Shown here: one piece after another, positions 32,399 through 42,617 of the stretch
Layout of the letters: each line of letters starts with the position of its first letter
Position numbering within the stretch: position 1 is the stretch's first letter
NCBI GenBank assembly: GCA_037039685.1
Contig: JAWNGF010000008.1
Span: forward strand, 682,001-746,000
Length of the DNA: 64,000 nucleotides
From: Ceratobasidium sp. AG-K
Taxonomy: Eukaryota; Basidiomycota; Agaricomycetes; Cantharellales; Ceratobasidiaceae
Reading direction: 5' to 3'
The notes under the pieces: generated by a model
What the model saw: the letters and a program-made list of their open reading frames with translations, nothing else
Told to the model about the DNA's origin: nothing
Database searches by the model: none
Position numbers and translations under genes: made by a program

Positions 32399-34305
32399 TT
32401 GAAAATCCAATCAACACACCGCCACCAGCAGCTCCAGTTGTCACTCTCCATGGGGAAAGTGTGATTAGCCCTAGGGCTGTGCGCGTGATTAGGATACCAG
32501 GACCACTTAGAAATGCAACCCCAGGACCATCAAACACTAGAACAACAGGGACCAGACGTCCCTTAGCATTCCCTGACTTTGGAATACAATTTCCACCACC
32601 AATGGCTACCCCTGCATCCATGCCACCACTAGTAGAAGTCCCTAGGACTCACAGTGCTCTGAGTGTTCCATCAACCTTCCAATCACAGGGAAGCGTTGAA
32701 TCGATTTCACAAGATGAAGGACTTGGACAAGAACGCCTGATGGAAAATATGGAAGAAAATCCAATCCAAGCCCTGGAAAGGATCTTCAACACCCTTCAGA
32801 TCCAATATCAACAGTAGAACGCAGTCCAAGCCCTTAGAATCGCAGGTTTGGAACGACGATGGGATCTACAAACCCAAGACACAACAAACATGATGCAGCG
32901 AATCGAGCGCATTGCATCTAGAACAGAAGATGGAGTCAACACTTTCTACGAAAGGCTTAGGAATGTAGATCGCGTCCAACAGCGAATCCTTGAAGTCTTC
33001 GAACGATCGGTTGAAAATTCCGAACAAATCAACAATAGGTTGAACAATTTTGATCTCCTGATGAACCAAACCTTGCAAGGACAAATCCAGCGTATTACAC
33101 GCGTTGAAGAAACCTTAGGAAGGATGGCAGAAGGAATGAGAAACATGACCATCACCCTTGGAAGGATTGATGAGGAAGTTACTGATGGATTCCAGGATCA
33201 AACCACTAGGATGCAGGAAGTCCGCCTACGAACTAGGGAAACTTTTGACCTTCTTGAACAAATAGGTGCTGACGCCCAGGCAGAATCTGAACACCGAAGA
33301 GAAGAATCACGACGAACCTCCATTGAGGTCCCACAACAAGGAGAACCAGCCCCCTATCTTCCACCACGGGGACGACGATCACCCTCATTTGAGGTACAAG
33401 GACAGTCCGGATATCAAATCAGGGATGAGGGAAGAACCTTCATCTTTCAAACAAATCAGGGAGGCAATGGAGGAAACTCTGGACCACGCATCAAGATGCC
33501 AAAAGCCTTCGAAGGAAGCAGGGGAACTGCAGCCGAAACCTTCCTCGCAAGAATGAAGGCCTATTTCCGGTTGAATCCTACCCAGTATGACACGGATGAA
33601 CGGCGCATTGTTGCAGTTCTGATGAACATGGCAGAAGGACCCGCTGGAAATTGGGCACAGCCAGTTTTGAACAGATACAACGACAATCTAGACCATCCGT
33701 GGTTAGACTCATGGGATGCTTTCCAAGAAGCCTACAACAGACAATGGAGCGATCCCAGCAAAAAGGTTCAAGCTGAACAAGGGATCCAACGACTTTACCA
33801 AAACAAAAGCGTATCTGACTATGTCTCTGACTTCCGACTGCTTTCCCAAGAACTTGACTGGAACGACGCGGCACTAGTGGCACGATTCAGACAAGGACTG
33901 AACCGCTTCATCAAAGCAGAGCTCGTTCGTGAGGAACTTAGGGACAGAGCAGGAGCGGAACAGCGAGACCTTGAAGGATGGATCAATATTGCCCTGCAAG
34001 CGGAGGAAATCAACAAACTGACCAATCCGGTTAGCACAAGGAAGAAGAACGAACAACCTACTCAAGCGGAAGGTTCCAGGACCCAGAAGATCAAGGGAGA
34101 TCTAGTCCCAAAGGAAGAAAAGAAGTGCCGAAGGGAAAACAACCTCTGCATCAAATGTGGGGAGGCAGGTCACAATCTTGCTGACTGCACAAAGGAATGG
34201 ACCTACAAGGACAAGGGAAAGAAACCCGTGAAAGGAAAGGCCACTGAACTCAAAGACGAGAAGGTGAACAACAACGTTTCCACCGACTCTGAGTCGGAAA
34301 ACTAG
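32399..34305 (+). pseudogene. gag of B1, 3' fragment
   Basis: Resumes the B gag after A2 (VENPINTPPPAAPVVTLHGE). A TAG at 32815-32817 stands where B2 has GAG (Glu). After it the frame is open: a coiled-coil region (about 32850-33270), a retrotransposon gag domain (KMPKAFEGSRGTAAETFLAR, AYNRQWSDPSKKVQAEQGI) and a zinc knuckle CIKCGEAGHNLADC, ending DSESEN and TAG at 34303-34305. Broken by two stops and the A2 insertion. Confidence 0.9.
34296..34302 (+). promoter_or_regulatory. Candidate -1 frameshift site, gag/pol of B1
   Basis: G GAA AAC immediately precedes the gag stop. A -1 shift leads into an open frame (LDGHPSTVCEDAPI) joining pol. The heptamer is not fully canonical, because the first triplet is GGA. 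It is identical in B2 (50516-50522). Confidence 0.4.
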
Positions 34306-37300
34306 ATGGGCATCCCTCCACCGTGTGTGAGGATGCCCCGATATCCCCTCTGAAAAATGTATACTATTGCAAGGCTACAAATGAAACACCCATGGTATAC
34401 ACAACTGCAGAGGGAATCACGGAAAAAATCTCAACTCTCATCGACTCCGGCTCCTCCAGAAACTTCATCAACCTGAGGTTTGCCAAAGAAAACAACATCC
34501 CTTTGACCAAATTACAAACTCCTAGAAGCATTGAAACTATTGATGGAAAAACACAAAAGGATCAGATCCAATTCAGGTGCAGACTGAGGTTTGATCTAGA
34601 AGGAAGAACTTTTTGCCAAAAATTCTACGTCATGAATACTGGCACACAACCCATGATTTTAGGAATGCCAGGGCTGAGGGAGACCAACCCTGAAATATCA
34701 TGGTCCCCCTTTGCTATCAAATGGAAAACAGAGGACCCCTTGATCGCCAAGGCAGGACTCCTCCAGGAACTACCAAAGGAACTTGAAGAATTCAAGGATG
34801 TCTTTGACGAAGAAAAGTACGACAAGCTCCCAGAACACAGAGAATGGGGCTGTAGAATCGATTTCTATGACAACAATCGGCTTCCAAAACCAAGAAAGGC
34901 CTACCCTCTCTCACCAAGGGAAAGAGAAGCAACGAAGGAATACATCGAGAGTGAACTCCACTCAGGACGTATCAGACCCAGCAAATCTCCTCTTGCTGCA
35001 AGCCTGTTCTTCGTCAAGAAAGCCCTGAAGGAAGGACAGACCATCCCTGACCTACATCCTGTTGTTGACTACAGAGGAGCAAACGAAGAAACCATCCCAG
35101 ACCGATATCCAATTCCACTTCTTGAACAACTCCTAGAGATTTTCAAGAAGACTGGAGAAAGTTCGAAGGAAGAACTTTTCATCACTTCGCTTGACCTGAA
35201 GAATGGCTTCTGGAACGTCAGGATCAGAGAAGGAGACAAATGGAAAACGGCATTCATCACCTCAGAAGGACTTTTCGAGTACACTGTGATGGCCTTTGGC
35301 CTCAAGAATGCACCTTCCACTTTCCAAAGAATGATGGACCACATCTTCAGGGACATGATTGGAGTGAAGATTGTGATCTACATTGATGACATCCTTATTA
35401 TCTCCCGAGGAAGAGATCGGCACACCATCGATATCAAGGAGGTCTTGCAAAGATTGAGGAAGAACAACCTTTTTGGAAATTTGAAGAAATGTACCTTCTA
35501 TGGAAAGAGGGCCGACTGGGTTGGGTTCGTTGTCAATGAAAACGGCATTTCCATGAACAAGGACAAGATCAAAACTATCCAAGAATGGCCCATCCCGAAA
35601 ACCGTGAAACAACTACAGGCATTCATTGGTTTCTGCAACTTCTATAGAAGATTCGTGGTAGCCTTCTCTTCAATTGTCAAACCCCTGACTCAATTGACAA
35701 GAAAGGACAGGAAATGGGAATGGAACTCCGAACACCAAGAAGCCTTTGATTCTCTGAAGGATATCATCTCAAAGGAGCCAGTACTGGCACATCCTGACGA
35801 ATCAAAACAATACTTCCTCGAAACAGATGCCTCAGGGGTTGCAATAGGAGCAATTCTCAGCCAACGACAAAAAGATGGATACTTACACCCAGTAGGGTTT
35901 CTCTCAAGAAGCTTCAAGGAGGCAGAGCTGAACTACGACACACATGACAAGGAGCTTCTTGCTATCATAGAAGCGTTACGACACTGGCGCATCCATCTAG
36001 AAGGAACAAAGGAACCAATAGTGATCTACACAGATCACAAAAACCTCACCTACTGGCAGAAGGCCAGCACTTTCAATCGAAGACACAACAGATGGCTTCT
36101 CATGCTGGCAAGCTACAATTTCGAGATCCACTACAGACCTGGAAAAATGTCGGAAAAACCGGACATCCTCTTGAGAAGAAGCGATCACAATGACATCCCC
36201 ACCGCGGAACAAGTCATGATCTCTGCTGAAAATTTCAAAGGGTTCTCAGCCCTGATGAGCGACAACATTATTGCGGAAATCAAAGAAGCCCTGGAGGAAG
36301 ACGAAAGCCTAGAAACCCTGATCAAAAGCACGAAGGGGAAGGAAGACCTACCTCCTTCCGTGAAAAAGCAGTTCAAAGACTACGAAATGAGTGAAGATCT
36401 CCTCTGGTACCAAGGAAGAATTGTTGTTCCTGACGAAAGGGATATCAAACTGAAGCTGCTCAAGCTCTACCATGACTCGCCCATTGCGGGTCACCAAGGG
36501 CAAGCCAGGACTCTAGAACTCATCTCTAGAAACTACTACTGGCCAGGCATGAAAGCCCAAGTCAACAAATATGTTGAAAGCTGCGAAGCGTGCCAGAGGG
36601 GGAAGGGAAGCAAAGGACACCTACCACTCAAACCCTTGCCCATTCCGGAAAAACCCTGGGAAAATATCGCTTATGACTATATTGTGAAACTACCAAAATC
36701 ACAAGGGTTTGACAGCGTCCTTGTTGTGATGGACCGCTTTTCCAGAATGGCACACTTCATCCCCTGCAAAGAATCCACAAACTCGGAAGAACTTGCCGAT
36801 ATCTTTGTGAAGGAAGTATGGCGCCTCCATGGTTTCCCCAAAACCACTGTTTCGGACAGAGGAACCACCTTCAAGTCACACTTCCTAGAAGCTGTCTACA
36901 AACGGCTAGGAATCCAAGGAACTTTCTCCACAGCCTTCCACCCTGAAACAGATGGCTTGGTAGAAAGAACAAACCAGTGGCTTGAAGGATGGATACGCAT
37001 CTTTGGAAATCACAAACAGGATGACTGGGCAAAGTGGTTACCCATTGCGGAATTTTGCCACAACAATCACAAGAACCGAGTCACAAACAAATCCCCATTT
37101 GAGGTCATCTATGGCATGACTCCCAGATGGTCTATTGAGGACTATGTGACTCGCTCCCCAGAAGGAGACATTTGGACAAGGGATATGGAGACGGTGTGGG
37201 AAGAAACAAAGGCTCTGATGGAATATCATCAGTCAAAGGAAGAAACCCCAAAAAAACAATACAAGGAAGGAGACAACGTCTGGCTCCTGACTACCAACAT

Positions 37301-38939
37301 TACCACAAAACGCCCAAGCAAAAAGCTTGATGACAAGAAGACAGGTCCCTTTGTTGTGAAGAAACGGATCTCTTCACACGCTTACCAACTTGATCTTCCA
37401 AAGTCCATGCGCATCCACAACGTCTTCCATGGAAATATGCTGTCCCCCTATACTGAAGACCTTGACTTCCAACGAAATCAACCCCGACCTCCGCCGATCA
37501 TTACTGAAGAAGGCGAGGAAGAATATGAAGTAGAGAAGATTGTAGATTGGCACCAAGATCCTGATGGGCTGAAATACCGCATCAGATGGAAGGGCTACAG
37601 CCCCCTGGAAGACACAGAAGAACCGGCTGAGAACTTTGCCGAACTGACTCATGTCATGAGAAAGTTCCAGAAGGACTTTCCCAACGGTCCACTCCCTCCA
37701 AATTTCACTCCCTCAGAGTACAAAAGGACAAGAGGGAAAGCTGCAGAAATTATCACTCCAGCTCTTCAGCCTACATCTACTTGTTCACTGCAAAGCACCT
37801 CTCCCTCCACAAAAACCACCCCTTTACACAACCAACAATGCCTGCCACTCGCACCACTGCCGTCGCCGCCTTCTCCCAGGTACCCGTCTACAAGCAGATC
37901 AGGGCCTACAAGAAGGCCATCAAGCTTGCCGGACCAGGCGAGTTTGCCGTCAACAACCGAGACACTGCCCCCTGGTCCCTCAACGAGGCCAAGGCACTTG
38001 CGGAGGCCCTTGAGCCCGGCATCCAGCTGGGGTACATTCCCCTGCGAGAGCGGGCAACCATCAAATGGGACGAACAGTGCAAGTCCCTCATCACACCCCG
38101 CCTTGGCTCCCTCCTCTGGGTCAGCCACCCTGAATCTCGGCCTTCCGATCCCACCGACATCGGCCGCAACAAATACTACCACTGCCGTGGTTGTATTGGA
38201 CTCACCGTCCACAACGTTGTCCTCAAAAGCGCGGACGCCTGGAACCGGGACACCGGCTTCAAATGGGAGGGAGACGAGTGGTTCAAGCGAGAAAACGACC
38301 CTCGCCTCGCCCTTGACAACGGCGGACACCGCGACGAGGATGGAATCTGGTGGCGCCCATGTGCCACAGACTTCGAATCAGGATGGCCAACGGACTGTGA
38401 GTATGAACAACTACCAGTTCCCACAAACACTTACCGAAGAGATGATCCCTCCTTCAACGCCATTGACTGGTCAAAAGGCACCGATGGAAGTGGGCACGTC
38501 AACTTGGCAGGACAGCCAATGGAGGACGCCAAGGACGAGGTCGTTCATGGTCCCCCTGCACCACCAAGTTCGGAAAGTGGCAACTACCGCCCAGCCCCAC
38601 CTGACATCACCAATGAGGAGGCCAAACGAGTCGAACGAGAATGGGAGGCTACATGGGACAAGGCCCGAGCAAATGTCGAAGTGCTCATTGCCGATGTTGG
38701 CAACGCCATTGCCAACATGGAACCGCACCCCCCAGCGGATCGAATGCATTGCGACGCCAACGTTCTCGAAGCTTACCGCCTTGTCCAATGCGGTTCCTGG
38801 AGCATCGAGCAGCTCAACAAATGGCTCGACCACAGGCAAGAACAGTGGTCTCGACGGGAGACAGCAAAACTCGAGCGCCTCCAAGAACAGCACCAAGAAG
38901 AGCTCGACCGCCTCTACCAGGAGAAGTGGGACCGAATGA
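34303..38939 (+). CDS. pol of B1 (intact, with long open tail over ORF3)
   Basis: Polyprotein in the -1 frame after gag. In order: aspartic protease (LIDSGSSRNFIN, near 34440), RT (YIDDILIISRGRD, near 35385), RNase H (YFLETDASGVAIGAILSQ), integrase zinc finger (HDSPIAGHQGQART, ESCEACQ), DDE core (AYDYIVKLPKSQG, TVSDRGTTFKSHF, HPETDGLVERTNQW) and chromodomain (EEYEVEKIVDWHQDPDG, YRIRWKGYSPLEDTEE, near 37520-37640). The product would copy element RNA in cytoplasmic particles and insert it at chromatin read by the chromodomain. Unusually, the frame stays open ~1.2 kb past the chromodomain, to 38939, as a Ser/Thr/Pro-rich sequence overlapping ORF3 in another frame. No inactivating change was seen. 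Confidence 0.9.
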
Positions 38940-39022
38940 ACGAGGTCCTCGAAGCGGACATGCGTGCCCTGGCGGAGAGGGTTGGATGGCTAGAACTGAA
39001 GGAATGGGTCGCCCGCAAATAG
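37838..39022 (+). CDS. ORF3 of B1 (intact, function unknown)
   Basis: 394 codons from ATG 37838 (MPATRTTAVAAFSQVPVYKQ), context acaacaATGCC. It is longer than the A version but shares a core: LGSLLWVSHP, then YYHCRGCIGLTVHNVVLKS, matching LGEFQWV and CRGC...VVLLS of family A. C-terminally it has a predicted coiled coil (QEQHQEELDRLYQEKWDRMN) and ends LKEWVARK. It overlaps the open pol tail by ~1.1 kb. No signal peptide or membrane segment is visible. Position and size recall accessory genes of some Gypsy elements, but I recognise no family. Confidence 0.75.
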   Translation: MPATRTTAVAAFSQVPVYKQIRAYKKAIKLAGPGEFAVNNRDTAPWSLNEAKALAEALEPGIQLGYIPLRERATIKWDEQCKSLITPRLGSLLWVSHPESRPSDPTDIGRNKYYHCRGCIGLTVHNVVLKSADAWNRDTGFKWEGDEWFKRENDPRLALDNGGHRDEDGIWWRPCATDFESGWPTDCEYEQLPVPTNTYRRDDPSFNAIDWSKGTDGSGHVNLAGQPMEDAKDEVVHGPPAPPSSESGNYRPAPPDITNEEAKRVEREWEATWDKARANVEVLIADVGNAIANMEPHPPADRMHCDANVLEAYRLVQCGSWSIEQLNKWLDHRQEQWSRRETAKLERLQEQHQEELDRLYQEKWDRMNEVLEADMRALAERVGWLELKEWVARK

Positions 39023-39048
39023 GCGAGTGCGCTCCACTACACTCGCCT
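39021..39048 (+). other. Conserved hairpin after ORF3 (B1)
   Basis: AGGCGAGTG (39021-39029) pairs with CACTCGCCT (39040-39048), with loop cgctccacta. It lies right behind the ORF3 stop and ahead of the purine tract. B2 keeps a stem of the same size with different bases. Confidence 0.6.
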
Positions 39049-39062
39049 TTGTGAGGGGGCAA

Positions 39063-39549
39063 TGTCGTGACCCGTCCCTCCCTCTGTCTCTGTTTGCGGA
39101 CTCGTGGCTTGCACTTGTGCCTTAGGCCCCTTTCCTCTCCTCTGCGCCCTCTCCCTTGTTTAGTAAGGTGTATGGATGTCGTGTCACCATGAGTCATATG
39201 ACTCATGCTGTTTTCTATTGGCTGGCCTGTGCAGCCCCCTTCATGACTCGGACTTTGACTCAGACTCGTGACTCATGTACATACTATGACTCACTTGTCC
39301 TTTGAGTATATATACCGGCTTGCAAGCATGGTCATCCCCAGCTTGCTTCGCCTCGTCAACTCTCCCTGCAGTGTGATCAGAGGCACTTGGCTACTTAGCC
39401 CTTAGCGCAGCCACTTGGACTTAGGAGCTAGTGACTTGTACTGACAAGACTAGCGTTTGTCCACCTTAGTGATAGAGTCTTAGAAGACTTATCACACATC
39501 TCAAAGGCCATTAGTGGTCGTCAACCATAGGCATTAGCAGGTTGCGACA
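39063..39549 (+). repeat. 3' LTR of B1
   Basis: 487 bp, TGTCGTGACC to GTTGCGACA, preceded by the purine tract gagggggcaa and followed by cctat. Confidence 0.93.
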
Positions 39550-39697
39550 CCTATCTAGGAAGATTATTACCATATATAGTAAGTGCACAGCCACATGTCC
39601 CTACCTTTTCTGTTCTAATCACCAAATTGGGCCTCAGCTACATAGAGATATATAGTGCTATATAGCACTAGCTATCCCCAGACTGTTTTACAGATGA
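39550..39697. mobile_element. Right portion of the outer inverted-repeat element
   Basis: Begins with the cctat duplication of B1 (39550-39554). From about 39567 it is the inverted counterpart of 7786-8000, ending ccagactgttttacagatga at 39697. Confidence 0.5.
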
Positions 39698-40157
39698 CTA
39701 CCCGCCATCAAGAGTGTGCTCCTTGACTAGAAGTTGCTGCCAAGTGCCCAAGCCGCATTTATTTATTTATCCTTCTCTCTGTTGGTCTGACCTGCAATCA
39801 CAACGTATGTTGATCAACTATACCTTTTATCACCTGGTCAACTTGCACATCTGCTCCATAGATCCTTGATTCTGTTCCAGGCACTCCGATATCTATTTAA
39901 CTCCACACTTGGCACGACTTTACATATATGCCATACTAATTTTGCACAGTGGTAGATCAGACAAAATGAAGCTTGCCACACTACCTCAGACTATCCTCTT
40001 GCCTCGATTTCCTCATCGTTTCCCCACCTGGTTGATTTATGCTATGTGTTTAATTGCACCAATCAGTCCCGCCCTCAGTTCTCTTGCTGCACACTTGCAC
40101 CTCTGGTCATTTTGTCTCCTTTGTCCTTGATCCTCTTTTTGACTTCCACAAATATAC
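39698..40157. other. Unassigned sequence between nests
   Basis: About 460 bp of non-repeated sequence between the outer inverted-repeat element and A4, ending in the tatac target (40153-40157). The longest open frame (39909-40130) has no recognisable features. It continues at 55734 once A4 is removed. Confidence 0.45.
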
Positions 40158-40612
40158 TGTCGTGAGCTAGCTCACTCCATCGGACTTGCCTGTTGTCTCG
40201 CCCTCCTGTGTCCCTCTTGTTGTTATGTTCCCGTTTCCGTTCGCCGCGTTGCCACCTTCTTGTGGTTATTCTGTTACATTGTGTAACGCGGCTGTGCTTT
40301 GTACAAGTCATGTCTGTTTATACAGCATGACTCACATGGACACTCCTGACTGGCTGTCTTGTATGACTCGTGTGGCTGCGCCTTGTATGACTCGGCCACT
40401 TTGTGAATATATATGGAGGACCAACAAGCCTGGTAACCCCAGCTTGTTTTGTCTCGTCAAACATCCCCTCTGAGTGACACTCTGAACCACCCCTACCCTT
40501 AAGAGCCTACAGACACTTAAGTGTGTTGCGGTTCAAGAGGTCACTTAGGTCTTAGTGCCGTCCACTCTCCATTGCGGCTTGTCTCATAGCCACCAAGAAG
40601 AAGCTTACGACA
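40158..40612 (+). repeat. 5' LTR of A4
   Basis: 455 bp, TGTCGTGAGC to TTACGACA. TATA box at about 40407-40414 and self-primer motif AGCTTGTTTTGT at 40441-40452. Confidence 0.93.
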
Positions 40613-40614
40613 TT

Positions 40615-40626
40615 ACAAAACAAGCT
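40615..40626 (+). promoter_or_regulatory. Self-primer binding site of A4
   Basis: ACAAAACAAGCT, two bases after the LTR, fully complementary to 40441-40452, which lies ~33 bp downstream of the TATA box. Confidence 0.75.
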
Positions 40627-40634
40627 TAACAATC

Positions 40635-42617
40635 ATGTCCATACAGGAGGACGCGGGGTCACGCCTCGCAACACCACTCTCAACAAGAAGAGGACCAAGT
40701 AGGGCTTCAAGACCTACAAGTTCCCTCAATGAGCAAGATATCGCACAAGCACGGGCCGGAGGACCAGCAAGGTCTCGCCCTCAAAGCCAAGCCTCTATGC
40801 CTGGAACGTTCAACGCTGAGAATGTTTCAGTCATACAGGAAGAACCTACCGTTGTCACTAGGGAACCAGGGGATATTACCGACGACCCCACACCGGTCAC
40901 AATTCGAATCCCAATCTCTAATGCATCCCCAGGGCCATCACGCCCACTATGGCCCATGGGACCCAGAAGACAGTTTTTTTCCCCTCAACCTGAAGCCCAC
41001 GGGGGCATATCCCTCGTTCCTATCAGACCCCCTCCCACGCCGCATATTTCCCATGCTCCTCAAGTACCCTCGATTACAGGAACCATCACCAATGCCGGTC
41101 CAATTCAAGGAAGCTCTCAGGCTGTAACACCAGTTAACCCAGCACCGCCATATGTACCACAAGGGTATTCCCAGCAACCAACAACAACCGAAGGCCAAGA
41201 TGTCCCTAGGATTCCCAGCTCAAGTTCTAGCTCCAGTAGTAGAACCGTGATAAGTAATCTTGATGACCTTGACGATCTCCACCTTGGAAGACACAATGCA
41301 CTCTTAAGGATCATTGATGGAATGAGGATAACAATCGACAGAAGACTCAACGGGTTAGAACAATCCACCCAAGTGTTGGCTAACAACCAACAAATCTTCA
41401 ACGATTCCCTCAACAACCTACAAGGAACCCTGACGGATATCCTTACCGCTGCTCGAAACAGTGAACATAACAGTTTCCTGGTTGGACAAGACGTAATTCG
41501 CCTAAGGAATGAAGTCACAAACACACAAGGACTGGTAAACAATGTACAGGAAGATCTTAACACCACAAGGCAGGCACAGTTAGCCTGGAACGAAGCAGTT
41601 ACCCAAGGACTAGAAGGACTAAGGGGAGACGGAAGGATTGCAATCGGACAAATTAACACCATGCAAGAAGCAATCAACAACATGCGTGAACAGATGGACG
41701 AAGTATCCCTACATGCGGCATCACCTCCCCACCCCGAAGCCAAATCTACCAGACTCGACGAATTGGAACAAAGGCTACGTCAACTTTCTGAAAACCCTGA
41801 CAACAGAAGAGAAACCAGGCGTCCAAAAGTAACCAGACCAGAAGCCTTCGATGGGAAGAAAGGAGAAGGAGCAGAAATGTTCATCACCCAAATGGAGAGC
41901 TACTTTGTCAGGTTGGGCGACCAATACAGCTCAGGACAAGAACGAATTAGGGAAGCATTAGCAAATTTTAAATCAGACAACAGGTCCGCCACACATTGGG
42001 TGCAAGTGTTGTTACGATCTATGAACAACGGAGTTCCAGATCCAAACCTAAGGTCGTGGGAAACGTTCAAAGCACACTTCATGGAGCAATTCAGCGACCC
42101 TAACAAGAAAGCCAAGGCAGAAGCTGATATCCGAAAAAGCAAACAAGTTAACTCAGTAGCAAACTATGCAACGGAATTCCGCTTTCACATGGTCGACGTC
42201 AACTGGGGAGAAGAAGCTCTTATCAACCAATTCAAGGAGGGACTCAAACCTGAAATCAAAACCGAACTAGCACGATTCGAGCTTTCCCTTATCAATGAAG
42301 ATGGATCTGAAAGGCACCTTAACCTAAATCAATGGATCACTCTTGCAATTTCCATTGATCAGAAATTGCAACAGATCAAGGCATCCACCAGGAAGAAAAC
42401 AGCACAATCGACCAACAGCAGGCAGACCTCTACAAAGCGACTTCCAGACGAAGTATACAAAGCAAGAATAGCATCAAACCGATGTCTAAAGTGCGGACAA
42501 GACGGTCACCGATCACTCAAATGTTCATCCAAGGAATGGATAACAACCGAACCCAGCATAAAAGGAAGAGAGGCAACAATAATAGAAGACTTGGGAAAAG
42601 AAGGGGTCTCCCTCTAA
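40635..42617 (+). CDS. gag of A4 (intact)
   Basis: 660 codons from ATG 40635, 22 bp after the LTR. Low-complexity Pro/Ser N-terminus with a poly-Ser run near residue 195, coiled-coil region ~210-360 (RIIDGMRITIDRRLNGLEQS), retrotransposon gag domain ~400-580 (FMEQFSDPNKKAKAEADI, HMVDVNWGEEALINQFKEGL), and zinc knuckle CLKCGQDGHRSLKC about 45 residues from the end. Ends GKEGVSL. The slippery heptamer GGGAAAA at 42593-42599 is in frame for a -1 shift into pol. It would encode the particle protein that packages element RNA. Confidence 0.92.
   Translation: MSIQEDAGSRLATPLSTRRGPSRASRPTSSLNEQDIAQARAGGPARSRPQSQASMPGTFNAENVSVIQEEPTVVTREPGDITDDPTPVTIRIPISNASPGPSRPLWPMGPRRQFFSPQPEAHGGISLVPIRPPPTPHISHAPQVPSITGTITNAGPIQGSSQAVTPVNPAPPYVPQGYSQQPTTTEGQDVPRIPSSSSSSSSRTVISNLDDLDDLHLGRHNALLRIIDGMRITIDRRLNGLEQSTQVLANNQQIFNDSLNNLQGTLTDILTAARNSEHNSFLVGQDVIRLRNEVTNTQGLVNNVQEDLNTTRQAQLAWNEAVTQGLEGLRGDGRIAIGQINTMQEAINNMREQMDEVSLHAASPPHPEAKSTRLDELEQRLRQLSENPDNRRETRRPKVTRPEAFDGKKGEGAEMFITQMESYFVRLGDQYSSGQERIREALANFKSDNRSATHWVQVLLRSMNNGVPDPNLRSWETFKAHFMEQFSDPNKKAKAEADIRKSKQVNSVANYATEFRFHMVDVNWGEEALINQFKEGLKPEIKTELARFELSLINEDGSERHLNLNQWITLAISIDQKLQQIKASTRKKTAQSTNSRQTSTKRLPDEVYKARIASNRCLKCGQDGHRSLKCSSKEWITTEPSIKGREATIIEDLGKEGVSL
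42593..42599 (+). promoter_or_regulatory. Candidate -1 frameshift site, gag/pol of A4
   Basis: G GGA AAA in the gag frame, 15 bases before the stop at 42615-42617. The -1 frame continues RRGLPLTVCGETKEPVMETM, the start of pol. Conserved in all four A copies. Confidence 0.6.

Larger units (their letters stand above)
17155..39549 (+). mobile_element. Ty3/Gypsy chromovirus B1 (family B), split by A2
   Basis: Flanked by cctat at 17150-17154 and 39550-39554. Without A2 (17964-32393 plus 5 bp) it is about 7.96 kb. LTRs are 487 bp and differ at about two sites by eye. gag is broken by nonsense codons and by A2, while pol and ORF3 remain open. It shares gene order and ORF3 with family A, but the pol proteins look only about half identical, so it is a separate family. 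Confidence 0.94.
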
